From Ignavibacteriales bacterium (GTDB taxonomy: Bacteria; Bacteroidota; Ignavibacteria; Ignavibacteriales; Ignavibacteriaceae): DNA of 64,000 bases. Shown in pieces: positions 63,151 to 64,000 of the stretch. Location of the stretch: the NCBI GenBank assembly GCA_015709675.1, contig CP054182.1, forward strand, positions 3,761,448 to 3,825,447, read 5' to 3'. The position numbers and the translations under genes are program-made. The stretch's first letter is position 1. Each line of letters opens with the position of its first letter. The notes under the pieces were generated by a model. The model saw nothing but the letters and a program-made list of their open reading frames with translations, had not been told where the DNA came from and did no database searches.

Positions 63151-64000
63151 TCAGCTCCGGTTTTTCAAAAGTTTTGTCGTTATTTCATTAAAGACATATG
63201 AAATGTCTATAGTATTCATACAATCAAGTTTTTCACATTGTTCCCTGGTGCAGTTACTGCAGTCCAGCTGCGGAGTAAAGACCAGGCTCCCGGCAGAATA
63301 AGGTCTCCATCTGCGGGGAGAACAGACCGTTATCTTCGGATAAAATCCTGCCGTGGGGGTACCCAGCGATGCTGCTATGTGAATCGGTCCGGTGGAATTG
63401 GCAATAAACAGACTGCTTAACGAACTAAGCGCTGTCAGTTCCAGAAGACTCAGCTTCCCGGCAAGACTGCAGGTCCGGCCATGAACTTCCAATTCAGAAC
63501 ATAAATTTACTTCTTTTTCCGAACCTGTTAAAACAATCCCTAAATCAGTTTTTTCCGCAAAAAGCCGCACTAATGACTTCATTTTATCCGCAGGAAGATC
63601 AACCGCCGAACCTCCGCTCCCGGGGTGCACAATAATAAAAGGAGACTTTACTCCGTGATCCTTCAGAAGCCCTGTTACCGCGGATAACGCTTCCTGATCA
63701 ATCTTCACAGAATAATCTGCCGATTCTTCAGTAAGAGGTTCAGTTATTCCGAGCGGTCTTAACAGGCTAAAATTATATTCCGCCTCATGCTTTGCCGCCG
63801 TTTTCCTGTGTTCGAAGATTCTTTCATTAAAAAGGAATGAATACCACCGGTAGCCGGTCCCAATCCTAACGGGAATTCCAGCCCTGAAAAGCATGAGCGC
63901 AACTCTTAAATCAGGGGAAACTGCAATCGCTGTATCAAATTTCCTGCTTCGCAGCGTTTTGCTATTTGACGCGGTATCCGGCCTGCCGTTCTTTTCTGCC
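63151..64000 (-). CDS. Glycosyltransferase family 9 (heptosyltransferase-like), 5' end cut by window edge
   Basis: About 283 residues are visible and the frame is open to the right edge, so the true start lies outside. The C-terminal half of a GT-B fold has PFIIVHPGSGGSAVDLPADKMKSLV and LTGSEKEVNL, and LFIANSTGPIHIAASLGTPTAGFYPKI binds the nucleotide sugar. It ends with a cysteine-rich tail (CSNCTREQCEKLDC). The family transfers heptose to lipid A core oligosaccharide at the inner membrane. Its partner is the DUF3108 gene. No other LPS genes are in view. Confidence 0.88.
   Translation of the reverse strand, partial: AEKNGRPDTASNSKTLRSRKFDTAIAVSPDLRVALMLFRAGIPVRIGTGYRWYSFLFNERIFEHRKTAAKHEAEYNFSLLRPLGITEPLTEESADYSVKIDQEALSAVTGLLKDHGVKSPFIIVHPGSGGSAVDLPADKMKSLVRLFAEKTDLGIVLTGSEKEVNLCSELEVHGRTCSLAGKLSLLELTALSSLSSLFIANSTGPIHIAASLGTPTAGFYPKITVCSPRRWRPYSAGSLVFTPQLDCSNCTREQCEKLDCMNTIDISYVFNEITTKLLKNRS

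Overview
The window looks like chromosomal DNA from the Bacteroidota/Chlorobiota side of the FCB group, most likely an Ignavibacteria-type organism. The evidence is: two exported proteins and one relic ending in a type IX secretion (T9SS) sorting domain with the NYPNPFNP signature; DUF4159, DUF4175, GWxTD and DUF5916 proteins; promoters of the TTG-N19/20-TAnnTTTG type; and a YfiR/TonB-receptor/histidine-kinase set. No tRNA, rRNA, CRISPR array, phage or intact transposase was seen. The sequence is mostly ordinary core and envelope genes, with a few intergenic islands rich in repeats and gene debris.

Layout. 1-5 kb: a Lon-like AAA protease (cut by the left edge), rsmI, an exported protein, a YdeI/DUF1801 protein and a TauE/SafE permease. 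5-7.5 kb: an orphan ParA-type ATPase and an outer-membrane protein with a clear terminator. 7.5-8.3 kb: a gene-free stretch with inverted repeats, two oppositely oriented fragments of an aceE-like gene, and two 41-nt palindromes in front of an AAA/DUF4143 ATPase. 9.6-15.8 kb: hslVU, then DUF4159 and a long coiled-coil DUF4175 protein. 16-18.7 kb: a T9SS cargo protein, a collapsed second cargo gene, a small lipoprotein and a hairpin-rich intergenic island. 18.7-26.4 kb: metallophosphoesterase, two tandem small RNA genes, GTP-dependent PEPCK, an FkbM methyltransferase, an esterase, a Sua5/YciO protein and an iron-sulfur photolyase-like protein.

26.5-33.4 kb: the translation cluster prs-rplY-pth-hppA-rpsF-ssb-rpsR-rplI on the minus strand, with a good promoter in front of prs. 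33.7-41.4 kb: a five-gene minus-strand signalling operon made of a TonB-type receptor, a YfiR/DUF4154 periplasmic protein, a CHASE8-like sensor kinase, a single-domain receiver and a large hybrid kinase. 42-51 kb: rpmB, tpiA, a DUF5916 outer-membrane protein, an M24 peptidase, a cation efflux protein behind a duplicated palindrome, an FG-GAP T9SS protein and a seven-helix membrane protein. 51.2-51.7 kb: a second hairpin-repeat island. 51.7-64 kb: a Rossmann protein facing a family 2 glycosyltransferase, then a long minus-strand operon (CPBP protease, DUF2007, cdsA, rimO, GWxTD, a PfkB sugar kinase, an Omp85 protein), and a second one (heptosyltransferase cut by the right edge, DUF3108).

The most interesting items are: the twin small RNAs at 19.9-20.2 kb, each with its own promoter, C-rich loops and terminator; the YfiR-CHASE8-histidine kinase operon, which looks like YfiBNR signalling rewired from cyclic-di-GMP synthesis to phosphotransfer; the palindrome pair before the DUF4143 ATPase; the inverted aceE debris; the GACGATGC hairpin family at two islands; and the duplicated operator-like repeat before the cation efflux gene. 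All functional statements are inferred from sequence alone.
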